A stretch of DNA of 64,000 nt. It comes from Macquaria australasica (lineage: Eukaryota; Chordata; Actinopteri; Centrarchiformes; Percichthyidae). Location of the stretch: positions 2,516,001 to 2,580,000 of the forward strand of contig SEMN01000007.1 in assembly GCA_005408345.1 (NCBI GenBank), read 5' to 3'. Position 1 is the first letter of the stretch; each line of letters opens with the position of its first letter. The notes under the pieces were generated by a model that was given only the letters and a program-made list of their open reading frames with translations, did no database searches and was not told where the DNA came from. The position numbers and the translations under genes were made by a program. Of this stretch, positions 12,901 to 26,600 are shown in pieces.

Positions 12901-13927
12901 TCCCTGTCTGCAGTTTTTCTGTTTGCTGCCATACTGTTCATCACTGAGGCTATGTGCAACCATGACTAGTCTAATCAGTTCTTGCCTGACTGAACGGTCA
13001 GTCTTTCATTGTCTTGGTTGTTTTCTTCAGACAGGGATACACTCTAAAAACTAAAACTAAACTCACTCTATAAAGCAGTAGAATTCATGGTGAGTGAAGT
13101 GGCTCTGTTTTAGAGATAAGTTCAAGAATGTTTTGTATATAAACCATATCTTTATTTACTATGTACATTTCAGCCTAAATGTTACAAAACCCATCAAGTT
13201 ACCCAGTTACATGAAAAGTCAACTTGTTATTTTAACCAAACTTTGGACTTTGTGAGCCATGTAGTGAAAACAGAAAGGCAAAACATTACCAACCCTAATC
13301 TAGGGGTGGCTATCATTTGAATATTATACCCAAGTTTCGGTTCTGATAGCAAAATAGTACTTTTCAACATTTTGACTCTTTTAGAGGATGTTTGGGGGAC
13401 ATGAACACGATTTAATCCCCTTTTTAAATTTAAAAATAAAGCCAAACGCGTCATGCATCAGTTTCAAATGAAGAACATTGCCTAAATAAAATATGGTCTA
13501 AAGTAAGAAAAGCCTGATTTAGTTGAGGAAATATCTGTCAAAAGAATAAGTAAACAAGCCTAAGAATTTAAGCAGGTAATCAACAGTACTGAGGTTAAAT
13601 ACACAGCCCTAGGACAATGATGTTATCACCTGTTAACACTTGGAATGGTTCAAAGGTACAGTATGGACTCAAAAGGATAGTTGAACATGGGGTGTTGGGA
13701 TGATTGGGATTCACTTTATAAACAGTCATGGCCTGTAAACACAAAAACCAACTAATACAACATCAGAAAGTGGGTGTGCGTGTGTGCAAGTGTGTTTCAT
13801 GAGGAATCGAAGAAAGAGAGCACCCTTCTAACTCACTTCATTGTGTCTGAGAAGAAGCAGGTGGCGCCCCGCGACCCCTCCCCCAGTCACCTAGAAACAC
13901 ACGCGTGCACAAGCCAAGCACGCACGG

Positions 13928-13962
<35 letters not shown>

Positions 13963-16900
13963 CCACATCGGCCCCCACCACACATCCATTTTGGGAGTCC
14001 AAGTATTAATCCCTAGCGTCAGCATGGTGAGTGGATGGCGGGGGTCTGTCTGGTGCCAGGCGGTGGCCAGTACTGGCCTGACTCCTTCACTGCAAGACTA
14101 GACTGATACTCTGTGTGTGCGTTAGTGAGGCTCTTGGAGGCTTATTTCAGAAATGACGCCATTTTTCAGAACACACATGCACACTTGCCTCTGCAGTGTC
14201 TTGTCATCCTTTAATCTTGTTAAACTGTTTCAGCTCTGTCAGGGGTTTGCTCTCAGTAAAGTATTTGATTGCACGGCTAAAAACATTACACCATATTGTT
14301 GCAGTGCTTATTGGGCTTACGCTGTGATTCAGTGACATTGAGGTGACGGTCAAGGCTTTTTGAGATGGGCCTTAAGCATGTGTAAGGGTCTTTGTTCTCA
14401 GTAATCCAGTATTAGATATTAGACCTCTCTCTGGGTCTGAAAAATCTATTGAACCTAGTGAACAGCGGCTGCTAATCATTGGTTCATCTGACATTTGTAT
14501 TATTCACTTTATGTGTGTGTCTGTGTGTGCATGTGCTACTGTTATAGGCTTACATATTGTACGTATATCCAAAGAGATGTCGTCCTCTTTGGATCTACCT
14601 AAGCAAAATATGTTTTTTGCAAGAATAGATAGTTTAACAGTTTATGCTTAACCTATTTATCATTTAAAACCTATAAAATAGATATGTTTGTAAGTGTGCT
14701 ATACTAGATTTCTGTTTATGATTGCACTCTCGAACTTTTAAAAAATGTCTTCTGCTATATGTACAGTGTTGTGTGTAAGTAATGTGTCGTCATCCAGCTA
14801 TGATCTGGCAGCGTATGCTGTGTTGTCCTCTGTAATCCTTGAGCAGTTGCTGCCATTGGTGGGCAGCGGTAGAGGGGTGGGGCGGGGGAGTTAGGAGTTA
14901 AGACAGAAAATCTTCGGACAAGATCTCAATTCATCTGACAACATCGCTCTAAAGACGTCTTATCTCGCTGCTGGCAAAAAATGATTTAGCTCATTAGTCC
15001 AAAAGTCTGCATGAGTCAGTGGTGGTCACACTCACATGCTGTGTATGCTTTTCTTTTTGGTTTATCCTCAGTCCTCCTTATAGCTTTTTGTAGCTAAATT
15101 ATGTCATTGAAGTCTTTTAAAATCATTTCTGATAGTCGTGCAAGTGTTATCTAGATTTATTATTATTTCCAGCCCAATTTCTTTCACAACAATCCTTGTC
15201 TTATCACAGTGGAAGAGTTGCTTCATAAGGAGTTTTATATTCTCCATATTAATCATCCTGATATTGTAAGTCTTATGTCCAAAACAGGAAAAGGATTGGT
15301 ACAGGCACACATACACAACTACAGCACATCAGTGTTCACATCTCTGCATAGTTCAGTTCTGGGCAGGATAATGTTCCTGGTATGTGCATAGAGAACAAGA
15401 CTGATATTATCTGTACTTTTTAGACAGAAGTGTGGGAAAAGACAGCCAACCGATCTTTGACCATGTGGTCTTTTCCCTTTCCCATCAGGCAGGACTAGTT
15501 TACTCATGATAAGACATAGGCAATGTTCATATAGCCAGTTTATATAGTCGTCACCCGCCATGTGAGTGCAATATCCAGTTATGTTCAGATGCAGTTTAAC
15601 TGTAAGTGAGTATGACAATTGAATTCCATCACCAGAGTAATTCACTTTACTTCTACTGATTATTTATACTGTTCCAATACTAGTTGCTAATCACGTCACT
15701 GTATATACGACAGCCGCTCTCTTCAGCATACTTGCTGCCTGTCAGATGAGTGTGTTGTCATTGACCTCCATTAACTCATAGGGACACTGTCATTCCTCCA
15801 GAGAGTTTTGTGCTCCAGATACTTTTGTCAGTAAATATTTGTCCATGACAAACGTCCGTTGTCACTGTTGGTGTATCACAGTCCGATAAACATTACCTTC
15901 TGGGACTATTTACATGTTCATACATATGTGATTATTTAACTGTCCTCTGTGGTAAAGTGGTAAAGACGTACTCTTGTTGGTAAATAAGGGCGTCAATTAT
16001 AGAAATGTCAATGCAGTATTTCTGCTTGATTTACATGCTGCATTTCCAGTATCAGTTTATGTATATGTTTTGGTTTTAAACTGGGTGTTATTAGGATAGT
16101 TTTGCCTTACAGTCAGCTGGTGTTCGGTTCAGTTTATTGAATATTACTGTTGCACAGAGCAATAAAACAGAAGGTTATAGTATAACCATCGTGCCTCCAA
16201 TGTTGGTTTATGCTCTTGTTAGAGGGTGTTCACATTAAGAACCTTACTTTTTTGTCTATAGCAATAATACTTGAAATGTGGGGATGTATTTTAAGAAATA
16301 TAAAGAAAGCGTTTTGTCACCCAGCCCTTTTTTTGGCGACAGTTGAGCTCAATTCTCTTATTTTCTTGTGGGAAAACTCATAAAGCCCTCAGGCACATCC
16401 TTGTCTTTACTTGTCCTACAAGAAGCAACAGATATAATGTGGCCAGTTCCGTCATCTCAAAGTCTCAAGGCAGTTCTCACAAACAGGTTGTACTGAAGGA
16501 ATAAATATTTTCCCACACAGGCAGTAAAGGCAATAGCCTCTCAGGCAATAGTTCTCAGTCTGTATACAAAATGGCCATATAGAAATGCAGAAAATGTAGT
16601 CTGATTGACCGTTTTTTGCTTAGCATTTTTATTCATGACCATTTTTTTACTATGTTGTTGCACCAGTGTGTATCACCAAAGCACCTGCCGGACCCAATAG
16701 ACCCTTTGTCCTCTCCTTCTCCATTAACTCGAAGACAGTACAGCTTTTTGGTTGAATAGGTCCCTCACTTAATGGTTTTGGTTCGTCCTGAAGCTCTCTC
16801 TGCACATATGCAAAGCTGATGGTCTCTTGAAGTAATTGGACATCGTTCATCACGGAAATGAGACAAAATGAGAAATTTCCGAGGAAGCCAGAGATCACAG

Positions 16901-17648
16901 TCTTGGTCCCATTTGCCCTGCAGCATTGCAGCAACATATTTAATCAACTTGTTAATTAGACTGTAGCCTTATCCACCTGGAAACAAGAAGATCTCTTGGT
17001 GTCCGATAGTGGACACTAAACACAGGATTAAGTCTGGAGAAAATCACATTCTGAATGCTACATGTATCAGTACATGACCTGCCTTTTAAAAGGACTCGTG
17101 TGATTTGAATGGAGGGCTGTAATTACCAGGAATTCCCAACAATGGTACATAAACGTTGCTGTGAGATTCTGCCAGGAGCAGGAATGTGACCTTTTGACAT
17201 TTGACCCCTAAAAGAGATTAACAGGATGGTATGTCACTGAATAAACTCCCCTTTCTCCATTTTTAAGTGACCTTCTACCTGGTGCAACAGCTGGTGGTAC
17301 GAATCTGGACAAAAGGCTGGCGATGTAGCCAAACAAAAGCCCCTGTGTCAATTGGATGATTCACAAAGATGCTCAAAATATAACTTTGTTTCTGCAGAGA
17401 AATGTATTTGGAGTCAAAGTTAATGTGTGAAAGCTTTAAGAGTCTTGCTAATATTTACACTCCCTGTGCTGATATGGTTATCTTATGCCAGCTACCAGCG
17501 TCATGTTTTGTTTTTTTTTGTTTTTTTTTAATACATCCAGTATTAATTGCAAGTCATGGCTCGCAGGTTGTTGGGTAAATACTGTTGCTAGTGTTGCCAT
17601 TTTCAAGAGTCTGTGAGCTTGTATGAACTTATTCTTCATGTCCCAACT

Positions 17649-17690
<42 letters not shown>

Positions 17691-20600
17691 TTGCCCATGT
17701 GATCATCTCAGCAAAGCCACTCCCTGCTCTCCAAAACTTGGCTTGATATGAGGAGGGCCCCCGCTATTCGTGTTGCCATGGCGACCGTGCGTTCCGCTGT
17801 GAACTTTGAGGCAGAACACACACAGCACTGATTGTGTCTGACCTTAGAGCGCTTTGTGCAGGGCAAACTTTTGACTTTGCACGGCTATTAGTGTAGCACG
17901 CTGACCACAGACCATGAAATCATAGAAGTATTATTCGAAAACTGGATTTGCTACAGCTGTGCAACAAAGTAACAGATCTTAATCTTAAGAATTACAGAGA
18001 GAGTAATTTTCTAAAGAGGAAAAAAAAGACAGAATATTCTTCAATTTTCTTGGATGGTTTTGTAGATTATATAAGAGTTAAAGTTTCCTTAAGTGCAGAG
18101 TTAACTTAGGAGAGTTGAGGGGAAGAAGTTGAATCTAGGCATCATAAGTTTGATAGAATTCAGCCTGTCAGAGGAGGAGCCTGGTCAGGTGTCAGTAGAC
18201 TGTGAAACATGAAACAGATTCATCACAGACCTGGACTAGACTTCACTGGACTTGACCCATCCTACTCAGCATAACTCCTAATAAATGTTACCGTAGCCAA
18301 ATGTGAGTTCATGCTACGTAACAAACTCATTAAAAATTGAAGGAAGGCATGACCAGATTAAGAAGGGGTCATTCTCTGAATTTCCACCACCAAAAGTTCA
18401 TATCTGAAATATGAAATTTCAATAAGATGTCTTTTAACAAATGATAAGTTGAATGAATCTCATGTGACACCTGACTTGGGGCATAATCATGTGAAGGACA
18501 GAAATCAACACGTGCATTCAGTGTATATATAGTTTATATAGAAAGGTTTTTGTCATGACAGATCTAGCAATGTAACTTTAAAATAGGCTAAGATATAGGC
18601 AGGTGTAGCATGCTTACAACAGCTCACAACAGTTTAATTGTCTCAAGTCCATACTACATGCTGATTCTCAGAAGGTTTGAGTATGTTGTGTGTTCACACT
18701 CACTAAGGAACTGGAGGAACTGCTCAGCTGGAAAAAAAAAATTGTGGGTGGTGGTGAAACAGCTCAAAAAAGATATTTGAAAAAACAAGAAGCATTAAAT
18801 CCTGGAAAAACATTTAGTTGTCTCTTTGTGAGGTTGAACTGGCAGTAACTTTACAAAGTTGCAGTTTGACTCACATTGTATCATTTCCTGTTAGTACAAA
18901 AAGGTATCAACAAGTATGTTGATATTTTTATATTGTAACTGCTAACACAGTATATGATGATTAGTATATGTGGATTTGGGACAGCATGTTGAAGCAGCAA
19001 ACAGCCACGGTCCAGCTCCAGGTTTTACTGTCTGCCACAGTGGTTGTCCTCCCTGGTGTGTGTCTGTGTTTAATGGTGGGTTCCCATCCATTTTCATGGT
19101 AATTAGAGGTCTGGAATGGAGTTTTTGCAGCGGGTCGTGCAGTCCTCGACAAGGCTCAGGAGCTGGACTTCAGATTGACAATGGACTATCGTAGAATGGG
19201 TGGCGTTGTTTGAATCACTGTGTGTGTGTGTGTGTGGTGGGGGGGGTGTGTGCTTATTTTTGAAGTGGTTTGATTTGAAGACAGTTGCAAGCAGCAGGTG
19301 GGTGAAGCCTCATCATCTTCTTTTTTCTCCCTCTTGCTCTCTCTTTTTGTCTGCGTAGAGGCAGTGGAAATATAGTGCCTTGGAGAGAACGCGTCAGTGA
19401 ATTTTAGGAAATACATTTCTTATAATGTTTGGTTTTTGTTTTTACAGCTGAGATTTAAAGGGGAATTTGCAGTTTTATGAATATTTATTAGAAGGGACTG
19501 TAAAATGAAATCTGTAATCATTATCATGCCTTTTATTTGAACTATTTGTTGCCTATCCAAAACTTAAACCAATCCTAGATGCACATTGTAGCACTAAATC
19601 TGTTTTTCTTTGATGCCAAATTAATATTTGAATGAATATTATGAGCATTATTGCACACATTTAAGTAGGAAAAGCCAGAGAAAGTGGTACAAGTCCAACT
19701 GCCTCTTACTCTTTAGGTTAGGTTAAACTTACAAAACAAACAAAAAAAAAAGATGGAAAAAAACCCTGGAATTTATTCAAATGAGACAATGCTTATTACC
19801 ATAAATCATTGTAGGAGTATGTGATACTCAGGAATTCACCCCAGCAACACTCCAGTCACAATCTCACTAACTTTTGGCCAACTTAAAGCCATTTGTTCTG
19901 ACTGAGCTGTTATTGGTTTGAGCCTCCTGATGGCCACTACTTTGTTTTTTGTTAAATCCTTGATGACCTGTGCTAATGCATCAGTTGTGACTCTGACTGT
20001 AGTCATACCGATTGTCTGACGATAGAAGGTGTGGTGTAGTGAGAGATGTTGTCTGGCTCATGTCATTTTATAATGCTATTAAGTACACTCCCTGTTGTGA
20101 CTGTCCCAGTTATTTTAACTATAATGATTCATAAGGTGTAGTAATGCAAGCAAGAAGGAGAAGTGGTTCCAACTTGAAACCATTTACATTGTCTGATTCC
20201 TGTGAAGCGTTCAGGCTCCTGTTCCATGAAGCAGGTTTACTGAGTTCTCTGGATGCGTTTGCTGATCAGTAAATCTCCAAACCTTCCCAAATCTGGAACA
20301 TGGGCTGATGTAAAAAGAGCTGTTCCAGGTTTTACTCCGCAAAGACATCCAGGTGACTCTGTGAACATGCTTTTTGGAAACAGGCACTTCTTCTATACTC
20401 TATTGATTCCACCTGTTGATGTCTTACAAACACTGACTTAAAGCTGGGACACACAATGTCTGAGTTTTTGCTCCATAAAGAGTAATAAAATCAAAATAAT
20501 TCTATAGTGCTTGTCGTTTTCCACCAAACATTTTATCAGAAAAGGACTGATAAAGAATCAGGTGACAACCAATAATGGAATCAGAATTGATAAAATTCTT

Positions 20601-23600
20601 TTTCAACTGGATAGGGAGACATTTAGTGAAGGGAGGAAATTAAAGGAGTACAGTTCCTCTGCCTTCATTAGCCCACATACTATGCCCGCACCCTCTATAA
20701 AACTTCCCAGAACAAAGAAAAGTGGAATTCCATAGAAGTGGGTCAAAATCTGGTCATGCCGTTTCACAGGTTGGTTATGATGGAAATGGCTGCGTATTTA
20801 AGCATGCGAAGTGGAGCATATGATGCTGTTGTGAGCATAGAGGATCAAACGTGGGAATAAGCCGATTGATCTTTTGTTTTTCTCTCTCATTGTATCGTGT
20901 TGACTTTTACAACCCATTAGCCCATTAACTTTCTCATCAGTGGGGAAATGCTCGAGTGTTGGCAGTGGCTGATGATGCAGGGGAGATATGGCGCAAGCAA
21001 TGAGAAAAGCTCCTTTGAGTCGAGCTTTAGCTAAGTCACGTGAAGATAGAGAGAGAGGGATGAGGTCGGGGTGGGAAGGAGACAAGAGCAGGTGGTCCAA
21101 GGATCAGACACTCGGTTCATAAAGTATGATATCTTTGAAATGTTTGCCTCAAAATGTAAAAAGCTTTGCATTTAAGTTTTGCAAGGTCTTGATCTTAACT
21201 CAGCACTCTCATGAGAAGTAGGTATTTGTCATGGTAAGTGGTCACACTTTGGAACAAAGTTTTCAAAAGGATGTGATCGCTTTTGTGTGATTCAAGCAAA
21301 ACTGTGATGCTGTAGCAGTCTGGCTGTGTGCGCGTAGCATGCAAGAGTTTGCAAGTGCATGGGGGTAATGTGAGGGTAAGCAGAGTTAACTTCATTAGCC
21401 TCTGACAGCATCTGTTCAAGGAGCGAGGGTGACGTCACCCTCATCTGTCAACGCAACGCAGCGGTTTCTGCATCTTCTTCTACTGAGACGTAACAGATCT
21501 TTAAGCCGTGTTTCCCCACCGCAGATTTATTTATAATGATTCCTCAAAATATCACACTGACCCACTCTGAATATGTTAATCTAACTTATAGCGCAAAGTA
21601 ACATATCATCAGCACAGGTGTTTCTGCTGCCATTCTGTCTTTTCCTTCACAACATTTTCACTGTCGCACCTAAAGGATAAGGCTGCTAATAATCTTTATT
21701 TTTGTTATTGTCAGCAAATCCATGAGAAGACCAAAACCAACACAATACATTTTTATACCCAGTCCAAGTCTGTGTGTTAGATTTTGTACAACATGTATCA
21801 TCACTCTCCAGTACTGTTATCTCTCTTCCCTCAGTCCCCCCCTCTAACTGCCTCATCTTTAATGTCCTGAGAGCTTGTATGTCTGTAGTTACTGTCACAG
21901 GCCATTGTGCCACACACAAAGAGCCCAGAGTCCACTCCAGTTTTGAGTCCATTCATAAAACGCAGTGGTGCGTGAACTGGGCTCTCCCTCCAGTCCCAGG
22001 CACCCCCAGAGACCAGCCCGCTGGGAGTGATAGCAGAGACATTGATCAAAAGCTAGTCAGACACGACGAAGAGTAAAGGGCGGACCGGGTGGGTGGGCGT
22101 TCAGGAGTATGTTTGGATAAAATGAATGGAGACGTGGGCTGGAAACGTTTTTGTCTATGCTCTCTGCCTTTCTGGACTGTGTCATCTTTAGAAAAACCCC
22201 TTTGTGTCACTTTTTTGCTACAACAAGCTTTGTGTTTATGCCAATTTCATAGCTATTAATGACCAGAAATGTATACATTTATGAGAAGAATTTCATAGAT
22301 TTGTCTTTAATACTGTTAAATCAAAAATATTACAATTAATTATATTTGAAAATGGTGTTAATAGTTAAGCACTGGTGGAAAACGTGTTCATTTCAATTTG
22401 GATGGAGCTAACTTTGTCTCCCCTCTCGCCTTTCCAGAGATGACACTCCTCTCGTCCCAACCCAAACCCCTGGACTCCACCCCGACCTCGGACTCCTCCC
22501 CCACCGCCGGCACGGGCAGCGAGGATCCCGAGCTGAGGATGCTGGAGAAGAGGTCAAAGGTCATCGAGGAGCTGCTGCAGACGGAGAAGGACTACATCAA
22601 AGACCTGCAGATGTGTGTCGAGGAGATCATCGAGCCGCTGCAGAAGAAGCAGGTAAAAAGATGTAAACATTGTGCTGCTGAAGGGTGTCGAGAGAGATTG
22701 AAGCACGTCGCAAATACAAGGCAAACTTAAAGACAGCTTAAATAAATAGAAGGAACAAAGTGGGTATGTTTACATGCGCACCAGTATCACAGTTTTGAGT
22801 CTTTTGAGATACATTTTGATCATATTTGGGATATGACGTTTACATGGAGTATACTGTAGAGAAACCTGTTTATTCACTTCTCTCTATACATGAGTATACA
22901 TTACACTACCTTATTCATCTAATCTTCAGTAATGGAAGATACTGCCAGACTTTCACTTTTATTTCAGCGTGTAGACCATCATTACAATGTTAGTCATCTT
23001 ATATTTTGTTTCACTAGCGAGCTACCACATTACTTGAGTGGAGGAGGCACCTGTGAACATAGCATGGAGTGATCAGAAACCTGAATAAGGTGTTTACATA
23101 TTGTAACAGTATTCCGGTTTCTATCAGAGTACTCCAGCTTGCATAACCAGGTTTCTAAAACCCAGAAAGGATAAGGGCTTTTCTTGGTTTCTGAATCAAG
23201 GATATTGTGTTTTACATACACAACATAGCCAGGATACTCTAATAAAAACTAATCATAACCAGGATATTGGTGTTTTTGGCTTTGTGTGTATCAGTCAACA
23301 GCACAGAGGAACTTTCAGCACTGTTTTAACACTTTCTATCTGCATCTCTTAAAAGGTGAAGAATGTGGACTTTGATGGGCTCTTTGGCAACATCAGCTCT
23401 GTGATCGACCTGTCACAACGCCTGTTTGACACACTGCAGGACACAGACTCTATTGGTAAGAAGCCAGTTTTTAAAGCATACACAAGTCCTATGAAATAAT
23501 GGTTTCGCCCACAGTCCAATCAGGTGGCTTCTTTCTGCACGCTGTGCTTTGTACTTTATTCATGTTTCAACCATAAACTGCCACCTGGTCGAATTTTGTT

Positions 23601-26600
23601 GGCCGAGTAAGACTTTGAACGCATTTTAAAAATAGCCAGCATTACAGGAAGTAAACTGAAGGATGAGAATGTTTGATTTATTGTTGTGTTTAGTAGAAAG
23701 TTGGAAAAAATAACCACAGAGATGTTTTTTAAGTCATTGGTTACTTTGTATTGCCCCCAAACATTTCAGATTTCTGTCTGCACCAACGTACAAAACTTTA
23801 ACCTGTTTCCCTTTTTAAATAAACGCATGAATTTATGTTTCTGCACCCTGTGCTCTCAGGTAAGGTATTTCTGGCCTTCAAGGTAGAGCTGGAAGAGGTG
23901 TACAAGATCTACTGCCAAAACCACGATGATGCCATCTCTCTGCTGGAGAGCTACGAGAAAGACGAACACATCCAGCGCCACGTGTTGGAGTGTCTGGAGA
24001 GACTGAGGTGAGTCACTGAGAGGAGGGAAAACACGTCTGAAAAAGGGTCAGTCAAGTAGTTTTTGGTTTGAGATTTTAGATTTTGCCTGTGTGTTGGACT
24101 TCAAGAAAACCTTGTGCACGTGAGTGACCAAAAACATGCATGTTTGTGTGTGAAATCATGAAAACAAACCAAGGGTGGCCACTAATACAAATGTACAGTT
24201 TAAAAGTACAACATTACCTATAAAAGGCTGTTGATCATTTATTGTTTGTAGAGTTCAGTGAGTGAAAAAGTAAAGGGAACTGTAATGTAATGTGTATGAA
24301 ACCTTTTTCAATATTTTAATTAGGTTTTGCAGTAGAATTATAATTTCAAAATGGAGTTTATAGACATTAAAGGCATTCACATTTTGTGTCATCACAGTAT
24401 GTTTTGTCATGTTGTTATGGAGTTGAAGGCTGCAGTAAGGCTTCCTGTTGGCTGATATTCACATGGAATTAATTTATGATGGGGTTTCTTTAGCAGACTT
24501 TGAACTTTGATGCGTGGGCAAGTTATGACGCAGTAAATCTTCAAACAGAAGAAATACTTTTTCAGTCTGAAACATATTCGCACTTAAAATCTGCCAAGAC
24601 GCCCTTACCTCACTCCTGCTGTGTGCATGCTCCATCTCATAGTGTTGAGATGTAGCGCTCAGTAATGTGGAGCAGTCAAAGAATGTGCCCTACCTGGTTT
24701 CACTTGTTCGGTTTCACCAGCAGTGACTCAGACACTTGAGATGACTCTGCTGTGTTTCTGTATAATAAAGCCATCAATCTGTGTTTGAAGATAAACACAG
24801 GTTTTGTTAGACCGGAAGCTTTAGAAGAAGGGCGCGGATTCCAAGAAGAAATCTTCATAAACAAAAGGAAAAAGGCTGTGTACAGCTCAAAGTGTGCACA
24901 CACTGCCAATCTATTGTTTACATAAAGTTGTTTTTTGTCGCATTTTGTCTTTTGAAATACAGTATTAGCCTCATCAGGAATATAACAGTCTTTCTAAAGT
25001 GTGTGAGTGTCCTGTTCAGCTTTAAAAAGGTCATGTGTTCTGCCACCTTCCAGAAACGGCCAAGTTTTACCGCTACACTGGGCTTCTGTCCAGCTTTACG
25101 AGCAAATCCACAAAAGAAAACCATAACAACCGCGGGTGCATTTGACTGTTTTATTGACCTTGCAAGGTTAAAGTGAAATTCTGTGGATTTAGTCTATGCA
25201 TAGGCAAATACTTCCTTTCGAGTTCTGCTGAATTTAAGACTTGTGGAAAAATTAAGCATTCATGAAAGTTCTCATCAGGTCATAGGTTTATAAAATCCTG
25301 TTTTGTTATCTTTCTATCTCTCTCCAACCCTCCCTTCAACAGGGCCATATATCGCGAGTGGTAAGTCTCCATAACGAGTGTCGTCATGATTTCCAGCATG
25401 AGAATCATCTTGACCGCATGCCTTGTGCTCACTAATCCCCCTGGAAATGACTTCTGTTTGTGTGTGCTTACCCCGTGTGATAGCAAAAAAATCAAAGTGT
25501 GTGCTGAGTGTGGAAGACTCTAAAAACATTTCAATTTCCTTGCCTGGACTGAGATGGGCTTCAAATGTTGTTGTTCATGTTTGCATGTGCATGTGAATAC
25601 TGTATACTGTTGTTGTGAAGAGAAATATTCATGTCCATCACCCCTCCTCTTCTCCTCTTCTGTGGATAAGCAAAGTAACACATTTAATGCCATCTTCTGG
25701 ACAAAAACGGCAACAGCAATTTACAGTAAACCGATGTAGCTATTTTAAAAAAACAAAACAAAAAACAACAGTTATAGGATCTTTTCTCAATATTATGAGA
25801 TTGTTGAAAGATCTCTTTATGAAGAATATATTATGATATGTTTCTGATTTGCAGCTTCTTACTTGCTGGTCTGGAGAAAATCTGGTAACCAAAAATCCAC
25901 CTCTAACACCATAAACATGTGAAATTACATGCGTTTTCCTCCACTCACTAAGTGAAAAATGTGTGTATTGACATGTTTTACTGTTTAGAAGTGGAAATGG
26001 GTTTACCTTAGATTGGCAAATAAGATGCCACAAATCAAACACCAGTTTGTCATCCTCATTTAGTCAATAACAAGAAATTATATTTATAATAATGAGAAAG
26101 GATTTGTCTTTTACATAAAAGCTTCCATGGAGACATCAAGTCACATTTTAGCTGCAAACAAGCAAATTATGCAAATTAATTGGTTGCAGTTCCTAAATCA
26201 GTTTGTCCTCTAGATTGCATTAAAACTAAGCAAATCAATATTGGGGTTTTTTTTTGTATTGTTCCTTCCTTGTTCTTTTATGTCTCCCAAAAACTGTATT
26301 GGTCATCATCAGAATATACTGTACAGTATATGTGATGATGGTCACATATCATTGGATCATACAATCCACATGATACAGAGACATGTGTTACATGAACGTG
26401 GGAAGAAACCTTTCTTGTCAACATGATTCGGTAGCTGTGACTGTAATAGTGGGTGGAGTGCTGACTGTATGATCCTCTCACACTTCACATACTCTCATTT
26501 TTCCATTTCACCCAAACTGTATCTGCTGTCTCTGCCACTCTTTCAGGGGCAAAACAAATTACATCAACCTCGGCTCTTTCTTAATCAAGCCGGTGCAGCG

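Larger units (their letters stand above)
4146..22437 (+). other. dnmbp: 18.3-kb DNMBP intron containing alternative first exons
   Basis: This intron separates the SH3-rich exon from the DH-domain exons. It holds the open exons 5720-5837 and 10647-12402, CA repeats near 4830, 6815, 7820, 13930 and 17655, inverted repeats near 5185, 9634 and 10020, and a decayed transposon-like patch near 8045. From 12403 to 22437 I find no other supportable coding sequence; the open frames there lack splice context or family resemblance. Its size and the open exons suggest internal promoters. Confidence 0.8.

Noticed and set aside
16650..16937. 95-codon minus-strand frame in the DNMBP intron
   Set aside because: No recognisable domain, no clear splice borders, and an overlapping alternative frame of equal quality; looks like chance.
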